A DNA stretch of 64,000 nt. Source: Bradyrhizobium sp. 138. GTDB taxonomy: Bacteria > Pseudomonadota > Alphaproteobacteria > Rhizobiales > Xanthobacteraceae. A model generated the notes under the pieces. The model did not search any database, was not told the origin of the DNA, and was given only the letters and a program-made list of their open reading frames with translations. Position numbers and translations under genes: made by a program. The DNA is taken from positions 62,001-126,000 of the forward strand of contig NZ_JADPKT010000084.1 of NCBI RefSeq assembly GCF_023074075.1, read 5' to 3'. How positions within the stretch are numbered: position 1 is the stretch's first letter; the number at the start of each line of letters is the position of its first letter. Positions 34,739-43,394 of this stretch are shown here, piece after piece.

Positions 34739-35622
34739 TTCACCTCGGGCGGCATCGACGACAGGATCGACTCGACATTGCCGCCGGTCTTGAGCCCGAA
34801 GATGGTGCCGCGATCATAGAGCAGGTTGAACTCGACATAGCGGCCGCGCCGGATCAATTGCTCCTCGCGGTCCGCAGCGGTCCAGGCGCTCGCGAAATTG
34901 CGCCTGACGATGTCAGGGTAGATCTTCAGGAAGGCGCGGCCGACATCCTGCGTGAAGGCAAGGTCCGCGTCCCAGTCGCCGCTGTCGTGCCAGTCGTAGA
35001 AGATGCCGCCGATGCCGCGCGCCTCTTTGCGGTGCGGCAGGTAGAAATACTCGTCGCACCATGTCTTGTACTTGTCGTAATCGGCAACGCCGCTGTGCTG
35101 GTTGCAGGCCTGTTTCATCGCGGCGTGGAAGGCGATGGTGTCGGCGTCCTCCTGCGTCCGCCGACGATCCAGCACCGGCGTGAGATCGGCGCCGCCGCCG
35201 AACCAGGCTTTTGTGGTGACGACGAAGCGGGTGTTCATGTGCACCGCGGGCACGCTCGGATTGCGCATATGCGCGATCAGCGAGATGCCGGAGGCCCAGA
35301 ATTTTGGATCGTCCGCGGCGCCGGGGATCTGGGCCCGAAATTCGGGCGCGAACTCGCCATGCACGGTCGAGCAGTGCACACCGACCTTCTCGAACAGCCG
35401 GCCATGCATCATCGACATCACGCCGCCACCTCCGGCCGCGCCGGTATGGTCGGTGCGCTGCCAAGGCGTGCGCTTGAAGCGGCCGGCTGCGCCCGGATAG
35501 AGGCTTTGCGGGGCGTCGTCCTCGAGCCGCTCGAAGCTCGCACAGATGTCGTCGCGCAAGGCTTCGAACCAGGCGCGAGCATGGGCCTTGCGGTCTTCGA
35601 TCGTCGAACTGTCCATCTGCAT
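34729..35622 (-). CDS. hemF: Aerobic (oxygen-dependent) coproporphyrinogen III oxidase
   Basis: HemF converts coproporphyrinogen III to protoporphyrinogen IX using oxygen, in haem synthesis. The product from 35622 is 297 residues, matching the usual 300. Hallmarks are [58 protein letters not shown] and [24 protein letters not shown] longer in-frame start at 35742 was rejected because the added 40 residues are encoded by a dispersed palindromic repeat. A FixK-controlled anaerobic counterpart (hemN) was not seen in this window. Confidence 0.96.
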   Translation of the reverse strand: MQMDSSTIEDRKAHARAWFEALRDDICASFERLEDDAPQSLYPGAAGRFKRTPWQRTDHTGAAGGGGVMSMMHGRLFEKVGVHCSTVHGEFAPEFRAQIPGAADDPKFWASGISLIAHMRNPSVPAVHMNTRFVVTTKAWFGGGADLTPVLDRRRTQEDADTIAFHAAMKQACNQHSGVADYDKYKTWCDEYFYLPHRKEARGIGGIFYDWHDSGDWDADLAFTQDVGRAFLKIYPDIVRRNFASAWTAADREEQLIRRGRYVEFNLLYDRGTIFGLKTGGNVESILSSMPPEVKWP

Positions 35623-35651
35623 TCCCGGTCGCGTCCCAAGCGGAGTGTGCC

Positions 35652-35739
35652 GTAGGGTGGGCAAAGGCGCCCTTGCGCCGTGCCCACGTCTTTTACCGTC
35701 ATCTCGAAGGGTGGGCACGCTACGCTTTGCCCACCCTAC
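35652..35739. repeat. Dispersed palindrome, GTAGGGTGGGCAAAG family (copy 1)
   Basis: GTAGGGTGGGCAAAGGCGC at 35652 is mirrored by GCTTTGCCCACCCTAC ending at 35739. The internal arms GTGCCCAC and GTGGGCAC pair as well. It lies between queE and hemF. A second copy with the same ends is at 63864-63954. Confidence 0.8.
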
Positions 35740-35749
35740 CAACCTGTCC

Positions 35750-36382
35750 CTATCTGATGCCGAGCGACTTATGCGTCTGTACGCTGAGCCGCCATTGCGG
35801 ATGGTGCAGGCAATAGTCGATCGCGCGCGCGGTGTTCTCGATGACCTCGGGGCCGTCCATCGGCTGCAGCGAGAAGCGTTCGAAGGCGAGATGCTCGAAG
35901 GCTTCAGGCGCGGCGAGGGCCTGCGGATAGACCAGCTTCAGCTCGTGGCCCTGGCGCAGCACCAGCTCGCTGCCGCCCTTGGGGCTGACGCAGATCCAGT
36001 CGAGGCCCTCGGGGGCTTCGATCGTGCCGTTGGTCTCGACGCCGATCTCGAAGCCGCGCGCATGCAGCGCCTCGATCAGCGCGGCGTCGACCTGGAGCAG
36101 CGGCTCGCCGCCAGTGAGCACCACGTAGCGGTTGGCGGTGGACGCCGTCCATTGCGCGGCAATGGTGTCGGCGAGGTCCGCGGCCGAGGCATAGCGGCCG
36201 CCGAGCGTGCCGTCGGTGCCGACGAAATCCGTATCGCAGAATTTGCAGGTGGCCTCGCTGCGGTCCGCCTCGCGCCCGCTCCAGAGATTGCAGCCGGCAA
36301 AACGGCAGAACACGGACGCGCGCCCGGCATGGGCGCCTTCGCCTTGCAGGGTCAGGAAGATTTCCTTGACCGCGTAACCCAA
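35750..36382 (-). CDS. queE: 7-carboxy-7-deazaguanine synthase (radical SAM)
   Basis: QueE makes 7-carboxy-7-deazaguanine from 6-carboxy-tetrahydropterin on the way to queuosine. The 210-residue protein has [12 protein letters not shown] near the start and the QueE-type cysteine motif C-x14-C-x2-C ([19 protein letters not shown]) instead of the common CxxxCxxC. A Gly-rich TGGEPLLQ strand follows, then a C-terminal domain with [12 protein letters not shown]. It is followed on the same strand by hemF after a repeat. Other queuosine genes are not in the window. Confidence 0.94.
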   Translation of the reverse strand: MGYAVKEIFLTLQGEGAHAGRASVFCRFAGCNLWSGREADRSEATCKFCDTDFVGTDGTLGGRYASAADLADTIAAQWTASTANRYVVLTGGEPLLQVDAALIEALHARGFEIGVETNGTIEAPEGLDWICVSPKGGSELVLRQGHELKLVYPQALAAPEAFEHLAFERFSLQPMDGPEVIENTARAIDYCLHHPQWRLSVQTHKSLGIR

Positions 36383-36400
36383 TGGTCTCTCCTTAAACCT

Positions 36401-36859
36401 TCAAACTTGCGGGACCCGGATCTGCCGCAGCGCCTCGCCGGCGGCCATCGCCGCGGTCATGGCCACGTTGAGCGACCGCAACCCCGCTTTGATCGGAATC
36501 ACCAGCCGCGCATCGGCGGCCTCGACCACCGCGTCGGTGACGCCAGCGCTCTCGCGCCCGAATAGCAGGATGTCCGACGTCTGGTAACGGAAATCGCGAT
36601 AGTCGGTGGCGGCCTTGGTGGTGAACAGCAGCAGGCGGTAGCCATGCGCGGCGCGCCAGTCCTCGAATTTCTCCCAGGAGTCGTGCCTGACGATGCTGAC
36701 ATGCCCGAGGTAATCCATTCCCGCCCGGCGGAACGCGCGGTCGGAGACCGGGAACCCCGCCGGTTCGATGATATGGGCGTCCAGTCCCAGGCAGGCGCAG
36801 AGCCTGAGAATCGTGCCGGTGTTCTGAGGGATGTCGGGTTGGAAAAGCGCTATCTGCAT
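36401..36859 (-). CDS. trmL: tRNA (cytidine/uridine-34-2'-O)-methyltransferase
   Basis: This 152-residue SPOUT enzyme methylates the wobble ribose of tRNA-Leu. The chosen start (36859) gives MQIALFQPDIPQNTGTILR. The knot motifs are DILLFGRESAGV and IPIKAGLRSLNVAMTAA, the SAM-binding trefoil knot of TrmL. The ATG at 36934 would add 25 residues rich in Pro/Ser and is less likely. It precedes queE on the same strand, 18 bases apart, so both tRNA-modification genes are probably in one transcript. Confidence 0.93.
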   Translation of the reverse strand: MQIALFQPDIPQNTGTILRLCACLGLDAHIIEPAGFPVSDRAFRRAGMDYLGHVSIVRHDSWEKFEDWRAAHGYRLLLFTTKAATDYRDFRYQTSDILLFGRESAGVTDAVVEAADARLVIPIKAGLRSLNVAMTAAMAAGEALRQIRVPQV

Positions 36860-37137
36860 CGGTGGCGGCGGTTCGGTTGTGGAGCGGAAATGTCTCAATA
36901 AAACATCGCCTGCCCGGGAATTCGTGCATTGCACGCTCCCGCGCCGATAGCGGGCTTGCGCTCGCCCGGCAAGGGTGCCAATAGAACGATTCTGGACTGC
37001 TGTTTCGCCTGTTTAGAGGTGGATAAGCGAAGTTCTGCCGCCGCGGGGGGCCGCGGGCGCCGGCAGCCTTTCCGGGGACCTCATGGGCGCCCCCTGGAGC
37101 GGTTCCACCGGTCGCATAAGAAGAAAGGGTTGGAATC
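36860..37137. other. Divergent promoter region between trmL and the bc1 operon
   Basis: This 278-base gap must contain both promoters. I could not assign -35/-10 elements confidently. No FixK-type dyad was seen, in line with bc1 being needed under both aerobic and microoxic conditions. Nothing else was noticed. Confidence 0.3.
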
Positions 37138-37668
37138 GTGACGACAGCGTCTTCGGCGGACCATCCGACACGCCGTGATTTCTTATTCGTTGCAACCGGG
37201 GCAGCTGCAGCAGTAGGCGGCGCTGCCGCGCTCTGGCCCTTCATCTCCCAAATGAATCCTGACGCCTCGACCATCGCCGCCGGTGCGCCGATCGAGGTCG
37301 ATCTCAGCCCGGTCGCCGAAGGCCAGGACATCAAGGTGTTCTGGCGCGGCAAGCCGATCTACATCAGCCACCGCACCAAGAAGCAGATCGACGAGGCGCG
37401 CGCCGTCAACGTGGCGAGCCTGCCCGATCCGCAGTCCGACGAAGCCCGGGTCAAGTCCGGCCACGAGCAGTGGCTGGTCGTGATCGGCATCTGCACCCAT
37501 CTCGGCTGCATCCCGATCGCTCATGAAGGCAGCTACGACGGCTTCTTCTGCCCCTGCCATGGTTCGCAGTACGATTCGTCCGGCCGCATCCGCCAGGGGC
37601 CCGCGCCCGCAAACCTGCCGGTGCCGCCGTACCAGTTCGTTTCCGACACCAAAATCCAGATCGGCTGA
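37138..37668 (+). CDS. fbcF: Rieske iron-sulfur protein of cytochrome bc1
   Basis: The 176-residue Rieske subunit passes electrons from ubiquinol to cytochrome c1. It has a twin-arginine signal-anchor ([22 protein letters not shown]; the RR is near residue 12) and the 2Fe-2S ligands in CTHLGC (119-124; Cys119, His121) and CPCHG (138-142; Cys138, His141), with Cys124 and Cys140 as the disulphide. GSQYDSSGR follows. The start is a GTG at 37138 with GAAAGGG upstream. It is the first gene of the fbcFH operon, 62 bases before the fused cytochrome b/c1 gene. Confidence 0.97.
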   Translation: MTTASSADHPTRRDFLFVATGAAAAVGGAAALWPFISQMNPDASTIAAGAPIEVDLSPVAEGQDIKVFWRGKPIYISHRTKKQIDEARAVNVASLPDPQSDEARVKSGHEQWLVVIGICTHLGCIPIAHEGSYDGFFCPCHGSQYDSSGRIRQGPAPANLPVPPYQFVSDTKIQIG

Positions 37669-37730
37669 GCTTCGGGCCTTCGTCCGAAGCTTCGCGCCGT
37701 CTCGTCGTACTATTTCCTCAGGATCGCATC

Positions 37731-39803
37731 ATGAGCGGACCATCCGACTACCAGCCGAGCAATCCGGCCCTGCAATGGATCGAGCGGCGCCTGCCGATCC
37801 TCGGCCTCATGCACTCCTCGTTCGTCGCCTATCCTACCCCGCGCAACCTGAACTATTGGTGGACCTTCGGCGCCATCCTCTCCTTCATGCTGGGGATGCA
37901 GATCCTGACCGGCGTGATCCTGGCGATGCACTATACGCCGCATGCCGATCTCGCCTTCAAGTCGGTCGAGCTGATCGTCCGTGACGTGAACTACGGCTGG
38001 CTGCTGCGCAACATGCACGCGGTCGGCGCCTCCATGTTCTTCGTCGCGGTCTACGTCCATATGTTCCGTGGCCTCTACTACGGGTCGTACAAGGAGCCGC
38101 GCGAGGTGTTGTGGATCCTCGGCGTCATCATCTACCTCCTGATGATGGCGACGGGCTTCATGGGTTACGTGTTGCCGTGGGGCCAGATGAGCTTCTGGGG
38201 CGCCACCGTCATCACCAATTTGTTCTCCGCCATTCCCTACGTGGGCGAGAGCGTCGTGACGCTGCTCTGGGGCGGCTATTCGGTCGGCAACCCGACGCTG
38301 AACCGCTTCTTCTCGCTGCATTACCTGCTGCCGTTCCTGATCGCGGGCGTCGTCGTGCTCCACGTCTGGGCGCTGCACGTCGCCGGCCAGAACAATCCTG
38401 ACGGCGTCGAGCCGAAGACGGAAAAGGACACGGTTCCGTTCACGCCGCACGCCACCATCAAGGACATGTTCGGCGTCGCCTGCTTCATGCTGCTCTACGC
38501 CTGGTTCATCTTCTACATGCCGAACTATCTCGGCGACGCCGACAACTACATTCCGGCGAACCCGGGCGTGACGCCGCCGCACATCGTGCCGGAATGGTAT
38601 TACCTGCCGTTCTATGCCATCCTGCGCTCGATCCCGAACAAGCTCGCGGGTGTCATCGCGATGTTCGGGGCGATCATCATCCTGTGCTTCCTGCCCTGGC
38701 TGGACGCAGCGAAGACGAAGTCGTCGAAGTATCGCCCGCTCGCCAAGCAGTTCTTCTGGATCTTCGTCGTGGTCTGCATCCTGCTCGGCTATCTCGGCGC
38801 ACAGCCGCCGGAAGGCATCTACGTCGTTGCCGGCCGGGTCCTGACGGTCTGCTACTTCGCCTACTTCCTGATCGTGCTGCCGCTGCTCTCGCGCATCGAG
38901 AAGCCGCGGCCGGTGCCGAACTCGATCTCGGATGCGGTGCTGGCCAAGACCGGCAGCAGGTCGACGCCGATGGTCTCGACCGCGATCATGCTGGCGCTCG
39001 CCGGTTCGTTGTTCGCGGGCTCCATCGACAGCGCGAAGGCGTCCGAAGGCAGCGACACGCCTCCGGGCAACAAATGGTCGTTCTCGGGCCCTTTCGGTAA
39101 GTTCGACCGGGGCGCGCTGCAGCGCGGCCTGAAAGTCTACAAGGAAGTCTGCTCCAGCTGCCACGGCCTGTCCTACATCGCCTTCCGCAACCTCGCCGAA
39201 GCAGGCGGACCAGGCTATTCAGTGGCGCAGGCGGCAGCCTTCGCTTCCGAGTACAAGGTCAAGGACGGCCCGAACGATGCGGGTGACATGTTCGAGCGTG
39301 CGGGGCGCCCGGCGGATTATTTCCCGTCACCGTTCCCGAACGAGCAGGCCGCGCGTGCGGCGAACGGCGGCGCCGCGCCGCCCGACCTCTCCCTGATCAC
39401 CAAGGCGCGCTCGTACAAGCGCGGCTTCCCCTGGTTCATCATCGACTTCTTCAGCCAGTATCAGGAGCAGGGCCCGGACTACGTCGCGGCGGTGCTTCAG
39501 GGCTACGAAGACAAGGCGCCGGAAGGTGTGACCATCCCGGAGGGTTCCTACTTCAACAAATACTTCCCCGGCCACGCCATCAAGATGCCGAAGCCGCTGA
39601 GCGATGGCCAGGTCACCTTCGACGACGGCTCGCCTGCCACAGTGGCGCAATATGCCAAGGACGTCACCACGTTCCTGATGTGGACCGCCGAGCCGCACAT
39701 GGAAGCGCGCAAGCGCCTCGGATTCCAGGTCTTCGTGTTCCTGATCCTGTTCGCCGGCCTGATGTACTTCACCAAGAAGAAGGTCTGGGCCAGCTCGCAC
39801 TGA
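37731..39803 (+). CDS. fbcH: Fused cytochrome b / cytochrome c1 precursor of complex III
   Basis: This 690-residue fusion is the rhizobial arrangement in which one gene makes cytochrome b and cytochrome c1, later cleaved into two subunits. Residues 1 to about 415 are cytochrome b with eight to nine membrane helices, the haem histidines in [14 protein letters not shown] and [18 protein letters not shown], and the Qo-site PEWY loop. Residues 440-455 ([22 protein letters not shown]) act as the internal signal peptide. Cytochrome c1 follows with haem motif CSSCH (474-478), likely axial Met619 (KMPKPL) and a C-terminal anchor near 665-685. Confidence 0.97.
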   Translation: MSGPSDYQPSNPALQWIERRLPILGLMHSSFVAYPTPRNLNYWWTFGAILSFMLGMQILTGVILAMHYTPHADLAFKSVELIVRDVNYGWLLRNMHAVGASMFFVAVYVHMFRGLYYGSYKEPREVLWILGVIIYLLMMATGFMGYVLPWGQMSFWGATVITNLFSAIPYVGESVVTLLWGGYSVGNPTLNRFFSLHYLLPFLIAGVVVLHVWALHVAGQNNPDGVEPKTEKDTVPFTPHATIKDMFGVACFMLLYAWFIFYMPNYLGDADNYIPANPGVTPPHIVPEWYYLPFYAILRSIPNKLAGVIAMFGAIIILCFLPWLDAAKTKSSKYRPLAKQFFWIFVVVCILLGYLGAQPPEGIYVVAGRVLTVCYFAYFLIVLPLLSRIEKPRPVPNSISDAVLAKTGSRSTPMVSTAIMLALAGSLFAGSIDSAKASEGSDTPPGNKWSFSGPFGKFDRGALQRGLKVYKEVCSSCHGLSYIAFRNLAEAGGPGYSVAQAAAFASEYKVKDGPNDAGDMFERAGRPADYFPSPFPNEQAARAANGGAAPPDLSLITKARSYKRGFPWFIIDFFSQYQEQGPDYVAAVLQGYEDKAPEGVTIPEGSYFNKYFPGHAIKMPKPLSDGQVTFDDGSPATVAQYAKDVTTFLMWTAEPHMEARKRLGFQVFVFLILFAGLMYFTKKKVWASSH

Positions 39804-39826
39804 GCGGCGCGAGACGAGATATAAAG

Positions 39827-39850
39827 AAGCCCCCGCAAGGGGGCTTTTTT
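39827..39850 (+). terminator. Rho-independent terminator of the fbcFH operon
   Basis: AAGCCCCC (39827-39834) and GGGGGCTT (39839-39846) form an 8-bp stem with a GCAA tetraloop, followed by TTTTTT. It lies 24 bases after the fbcH stop codon. Confidence 0.93.
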
Positions 39851-39858
39851 GTTGCGCC

Positions 39859-39990
39859 CGTGTCCCGGACGCGCGAAGCGCGAGCCGGGATCCAGAACGG
39901 TCCTGGCTGGGCCCCGGATCAGCAACGCATCACGCCGCACTGGACGATGCCTCGCATCGCCAGGGCGCGCTGCATTGCATCCGGGGCACG
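39859..39990. repeat. Dispersed palindrome, CGTGTCCCGGACGCG family
   Basis: CGTGTCCCGGACGCGCG (from 39859) and a near-complement GCATCCGGGGCACG (ending 39990) form imperfect terminal inverted arms. Internally there are GCGAAGCGCGAGCCGGGATC and GGCCCCGGATC elements. It resembles the class of 100-150-base extragenic palindromes of this genus and sits between the fbcFH terminator and the next gene. Confidence 0.65.
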
Positions 39991-40077
39991 AGAGTGTGTT
40001 GTTCGGCGCGATTGCCTATCTGCCGCTCACCGGCCAAAATACCGCCAACCGCTCCCCCAAACTCATCGGAGGACACC

Positions 40078-40752
40078 ATGGGAACCGCCATCACCTTCAA
40101 GCGCCCGGACGGCAAGGACGCCTCGGGCTATCTCGCCAATGCCGCGCGCGGCAATGCGCCGGGCGTGGTCGTGATCCAGGAATGGTGGGGGCTGTCGGAC
40201 CAGATCAAGGGCCTGTGCGATCGCTTCGCGCTGGCCGGCTTCGATGCGCTGGCGCCCGATCTCTACAAGGGCAAGGTGGTGCCGTATCACGACACGGACA
40301 GCGCCAACAAAGAGATGAACTCGCTCGACTTCATGGATGCCACCACGCAGACGGTGCGCGGCGCCACGCAATTTCTGTCGCGCAATGGCGCCAAGGTCGG
40401 GCTGACAGGCTTCTGCCTCGGCGGTGCCGTCACCATCATCGGCGCCACCAAGATCCCGGAGCTCGCGGCCGGCGTCGTGTTCTACGGCATCCCGCCCGAA
40501 CAGGCGGCCAAGCCCGCCGACGTCAAGATCCCGCTCCAGGCCCACTTCGCCAACAAGGACGATTGGTGCACGCCGGAGCTGGTCAGCGGCTTCGAAAAGG
40601 CCATGAAGGCCGCCGGCAGGTCGCTGGAGCTGTTCCGCTATGATGCCGAGCACGCCTTCGTCAACGAGCAGCGCCAGGCCGTGCACGACCGCGAAGCCGC
40701 CGAGCTCGCCTGGGGTCGGGCGACGGAGTTTTTCCGGAAGCATCTGGGGTAG
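40078..40752 (+). CDS. Dienelactone hydrolase family protein
   Basis: This 224-residue alpha/beta hydrolase carries the DLH triad: nucleophile Cys in GFCLGG (near residue 118), Asp in NKDDWC (near 162) and His in AEHAF (near 193). VVVIQEWWGLSDQIK is the family N-terminal signature. The classical substrate is a chlorocatechol-derived dienelactone, but many chromosomal members act on other lactones or esters. GGAGGACACC precedes the ATG at 40078. No catechol genes are nearby. Confidence 0.9.
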   Translation: MGTAITFKRPDGKDASGYLANAARGNAPGVVVIQEWWGLSDQIKGLCDRFALAGFDALAPDLYKGKVVPYHDTDSANKEMNSLDFMDATTQTVRGATQFLSRNGAKVGLTGFCLGGAVTIIGATKIPELAAGVVFYGIPPEQAAKPADVKIPLQAHFANKDDWCTPELVSGFEKAMKAAGRSLELFRYDAEHAFVNEQRQAVHDREAAELAWGRATEFFRKHLG

Positions 40753-40756
40753 ATCA

Positions 40757-40918
40757 GTGACGGACGAATCTGAAGCCGATGCGCGGTCGGAGCGTCAGGG
40801 CTTCAAGGTCCCTGAGGGCCATCGAGCAGCCGTTCTTGAGGGGATCCGCGAGGCGGATCGAGGCGAGTTCGCTACCGACGCAGAGATGGCCGCGCTTTGG
40901 AAGCGGTGCGGCCTCTAG
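40757..40918 (+). CDS. Small antitoxin-like protein (53 aa)
   Basis: A GTG start at 40757, four bases after the hydrolase stop and preceded by GGGGTAG, opens a 53-residue frame. It contains FKVPEGHRAAVLEGIREADRGEFATDAEMAALWKRCGL (residues 16-53). That helical end resembles the ParD/CopG-like antitoxin tail pattern (RxAIxEGxADxxxGxxxxxEEV). There is no toxin gene next to it. It could be an orphan antitoxin fragment; I am not sure it is expressed. Confidence 0.5.
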   Translation: MTDESEADARSERQGFKVPEGHRAAVLEGIREADRGEFATDAEMAALWKRCGL

Positions 40919-40921
40919 GCC

Positions 40922-41004
40922 GTCGCCCGGATGGAGTGCGGCGTAGTCCGGGACCCTCCCATCGTGGCACGAACCCCGGATGCGCTTCGCTCCATCCGGG
41001 CTAC
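40922..41004. repeat. Dispersed palindrome, GTAGCCCGGATG family (copy 2)
   Basis: GTCGCCCGGATGGAG (from 40922) is mirrored by CTCCATCCGGGCTAC ending at 41004. The ends match those of the copy at 16951-17037. It starts three bases after the stop of the antitoxin-like ORF and lies ahead of trpL. Confidence 0.7.
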
Positions 41005-41044
41005 CTCCTTGACGCCGCCGCCGCGCCATGGTGAGTATCCGCCC

Positions 41045-41092
41045 ATGAGCACCGCCGTCCGCCCAGTCCGTCTTTGGTGGCGCACCTCCTAA
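41045..41092 (+). CDS. trpL: trp operon leader peptide TrpL
   Basis: The frame encodes a 15-residue peptide, MSTAVRPVRLWWRTS, with two consecutive Trp codons (41075-41080) near the end and a TAA stop. It is too short for standard gene calling. A hairpin CACCTC/GAGGTG (41083-41099) overlaps its last codons and stop, as in classical attenuators. It lies 127 bases upstream of trpE. Ribosome stalling at the Trp codons under Trp shortage should change leader folding. Confidence 0.8.
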   Translation: MSTAVRPVRLWWRTS

Positions 41093-41131
41093 CGAGGTGG
41101 CCGGTGCGATTTTCCTTTCCCAAATCGTCTG

Positions 41132-41157
41132 AGGTCGCCAACGCAGTGCGGCGGCCT
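41132..41157 (+). terminator. Candidate trp attenuator hairpin
   Basis: AGGTCGCC (41132-41139) and GGCGGCCT (41150-41157) form an 8-bp stem with one G-U pair and a 10-base loop, followed by GATCGTTTGT. The T-run is weak, so termination may be partial. The alternative antiterminator pairing was not resolved by eye. Confidence 0.4.
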
Positions 41158-41219
41158 GATCGTTTGTCCTGTGTGGCGTTTCCTCGGCAAGTCTCGTAAG
41201 AGGACCCCAAGAGGATCAC

Positions 41220-43385
41220 ATGAACAGGACAGTCTTTGCCCTCCCGGCCAAAAGCGACTACGTGACCCGCGCAGGTCTTGCGATCACGCGCGTGGCCGAG
41301 CAATTCACGGGCGGCGCCAGCCGGCTCGACGATCTCATCAACCTGCTCGATCGCCGCCGCGGCGTGGTGCTGTCTTCGGGCACCACCGTGCCTGGCCGCT
41401 ACGAGAGCTTTGACCTCGGCTTCTCAGACCCCCCGCTCAAGCTCGAAACCACGGGGGTCAATTTCAAGCTCGAAGCGCTGAACGGGCGCGGGCAGGTGCT
41501 GATCGCCTTCCTCACTGACGTCCTGCGCGAGCCCTGCGTCGTGATCTCCGAGAAGAGCGCGACGCGCCTGGCCGGCCACATCCTCCGCGGCGATGCGCCG
41601 GTCGAGGAGGACCAGCGGACGCGGCGCGCCAGCGTGATGTCGCTGGTGCGCGACATCGTCGCCGCCTTCTCCGCCAATGACGATGGGTTGCTCGGCTTGT
41701 TCGGCGCCTTCGCCTACGACCTCGTGTTCCAGATCGAGGACCTCGTGCAGAAGCGCCCGCGCGAGAGCGACCAGCGCGACATCGTGCTCTACGTGCCCGA
41801 TCGCCTGCTGGCCTATGACCGCGCCACCGGCCGCGGCGTCGTGCTGAGCTACGACTTCGCCTGGAACGGCAAATCCACCGCAGGCCTGCCGCGCGAGACC
41901 GCTGAGAGCCCTTACCTGAAGACGCCGCGGCAGGGCTTTGCCGACCACGCGCCCGGCGAATATCAGGCGACGGTCGAGACCGCGCGCGCCGCCTTCGCCC
42001 GCGGCGATCTGTTCGAGGCTGTGCCAGGGCAGCTGTTCGCCGAGCCTTGCGAGCGCTCGCCGGCTGAAGTCTTCCAGCGCCTCTGCGTCATCAACCCGTC
42101 GCCCTACGGCGCGCTGATGAATCTGGGGGAAGGCGAGTTTCTCGTCTCCGCTTCGCCCGAGATGTTCGTGCGTTCGGACGGGCGCCGGGTCGAGACCTGC
42201 CCGATCTCCGGCACGATCGCGCGCGGCCTTGATGCGATCGGCGATGCCGAGCAGATCCGCCAGCTCCTGAACTCGGAGAAGGACGAGTTCGAGCTCAACA
42301 TGTGCACCGACGTCGACCGCAACGACAAGGCGCGCGTCTGCGTTCCCGGCACCATCAAGGTGCTGGCGCGCCGGCAGATCGAGACCTACTCAAAGCTGTT
42401 TCACACCGTCGATCACGTCGAGGGCATGCTGCGCCCCGGCTTCGACGCGCTCGATGCCTTCCTCACCCATGCCTGGGCGGTCACCGTAACAGGTGCGCCG
42501 AAGCTGTGGGCGATGCAGTTCGTCGAGGATCACGAGCGCTCGCCGCGCCGCTGGTATGCCGGCGCGATCGGTGCGGTGAATTTCGACGGCAGCATCAACA
42601 CCGGCCTCACCATCCGCACCATCCGCATGAAGGATGGTCTGGCGGAAGTGCGCGTCGGCGCCACCTGCCTGTTCGACTCGGATCCCGCCGCCGAAGACCG
42701 CGAATGCCAGGTCAAGGCTGCTGCGCTGTTCCAGGCGCTGCGCGGCGATCCGCCAAAGCCGCTGTCGACTTTCGCGCCGGATGCGACCGGCTCGGGCAAG
42801 CAGGTGCTGCTGATCGACCACGACGACAGTTTTGTGCACATGCTCGCCGATTACTTCCGCCAGGTCGGCGCCAGCGTTACCGTGGTCCGCCATGTGCATG
42901 CGCTCGACATGCTCAAGCAGAAGAGGTGGGATTTGCTGGTGCTGTCGCCGGGTCCTGGACGCCCTGAGGATTTCGCGATCAAGACGACGATCGACGCGGC
43001 GCTCGAGAAGAAGCTGCCGGTGTTCGGCGTCTGCCTCGGCGTGCAGGCGATCGGCGAATATTTCGGCGGCGAGCTCGGCCAGCTCACGCATCCCGCCCAC
43101 GGCCGGCCCTCGCGGGTGCAGGTGCGCGGCGGGCGGCTGATGCGCAATCTGCCGAACGAGATCGTCATCGGCCGCTATCACTCGCTCTTTGTCGAGCGCG
43201 AGAGCATGCCGGAGGTGTTGTCCGTCACCGCAAGCACCGAGGACGGCGTCGCCATGGCGCTGGAGCACAAGACTCTGCCGATCGCCGGCGTGCAATTCCA
43301 CCCGGAATCGCTGATGTCGCTCGGCAATGAGGTGGGACTACGTATTGTCGAGAATGCGTTCCGGCTGGATGCGCGTGTTGATTGA
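41220..43385 (+). CDS. trpE: Fused anthranilate synthase TrpE-TrpG
   Basis: This 721-residue enzyme converts chorismate and glutamine to anthranilate, the first step of Trp synthesis. The TrpE half (about 1-515) has the ISGTIARGLD and NSEKDEFELNMCTDVDRND chorismate-binding segments, and TVTGAPKLWAMQFVEDHE then RRWYAGAIGAVNFDG. The TrpG half (about 530-721) has the nucleophile Cys605 in FGVCLGVQ and the catalytic His694/Glu696 in FHPES. The single-chain form is typical of rhizobia (trpE(G)). It is controlled by the leader at 41045. apt follows nine bases later on the same strand. Confidence 0.97.
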   Translation: MNRTVFALPAKSDYVTRAGLAITRVAEQFTGGASRLDDLINLLDRRRGVVLSSGTTVPGRYESFDLGFSDPPLKLETTGVNFKLEALNGRGQVLIAFLTDVLREPCVVISEKSATRLAGHILRGDAPVEEDQRTRRASVMSLVRDIVAAFSANDDGLLGLFGAFAYDLVFQIEDLVQKRPRESDQRDIVLYVPDRLLAYDRATGRGVVLSYDFAWNGKSTAGLPRETAESPYLKTPRQGFADHAPGEYQATVETARAAFARGDLFEAVPGQLFAEPCERSPAEVFQRLCVINPSPYGALMNLGEGEFLVSASPEMFVRSDGRRVETCPISGTIARGLDAIGDAEQIRQLLNSEKDEFELNMCTDVDRNDKARVCVPGTIKVLARRQIETYSKLFHTVDHVEGMLRPGFDALDAFLTHAWAVTVTGAPKLWAMQFVEDHERSPRRWYAGAIGAVNFDGSINTGLTIRTIRMKDGLAEVRVGATCLFDSDPAAEDRECQVKAAALFQALRGDPPKPLSTFAPDATGSGKQVLLIDHDDSFVHMLADYFRQVGASVTVVRHVHALDMLKQKRWDLLVLSPGPGRPEDFAIKTTIDAALEKKLPVFGVCLGVQAIGEYFGGELGQLTHPAHGRPSRVQVRGGRLMRNLPNEIVIGRYHSLFVERESMPEVLSVTASTEDGVAMALEHKTLPIAGVQFHPESLMSLGNEVGLRIVENAFRLDARVD

Positions 43386-43394
43386 GAGGAACCA

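Noticed and set aside
37710-39164. 484-codon open frame antisense to fbcH
   Set aside because: Opposite the cytochrome b/c1 fusion, Arg/His/Asp-rich, no fold recognised.
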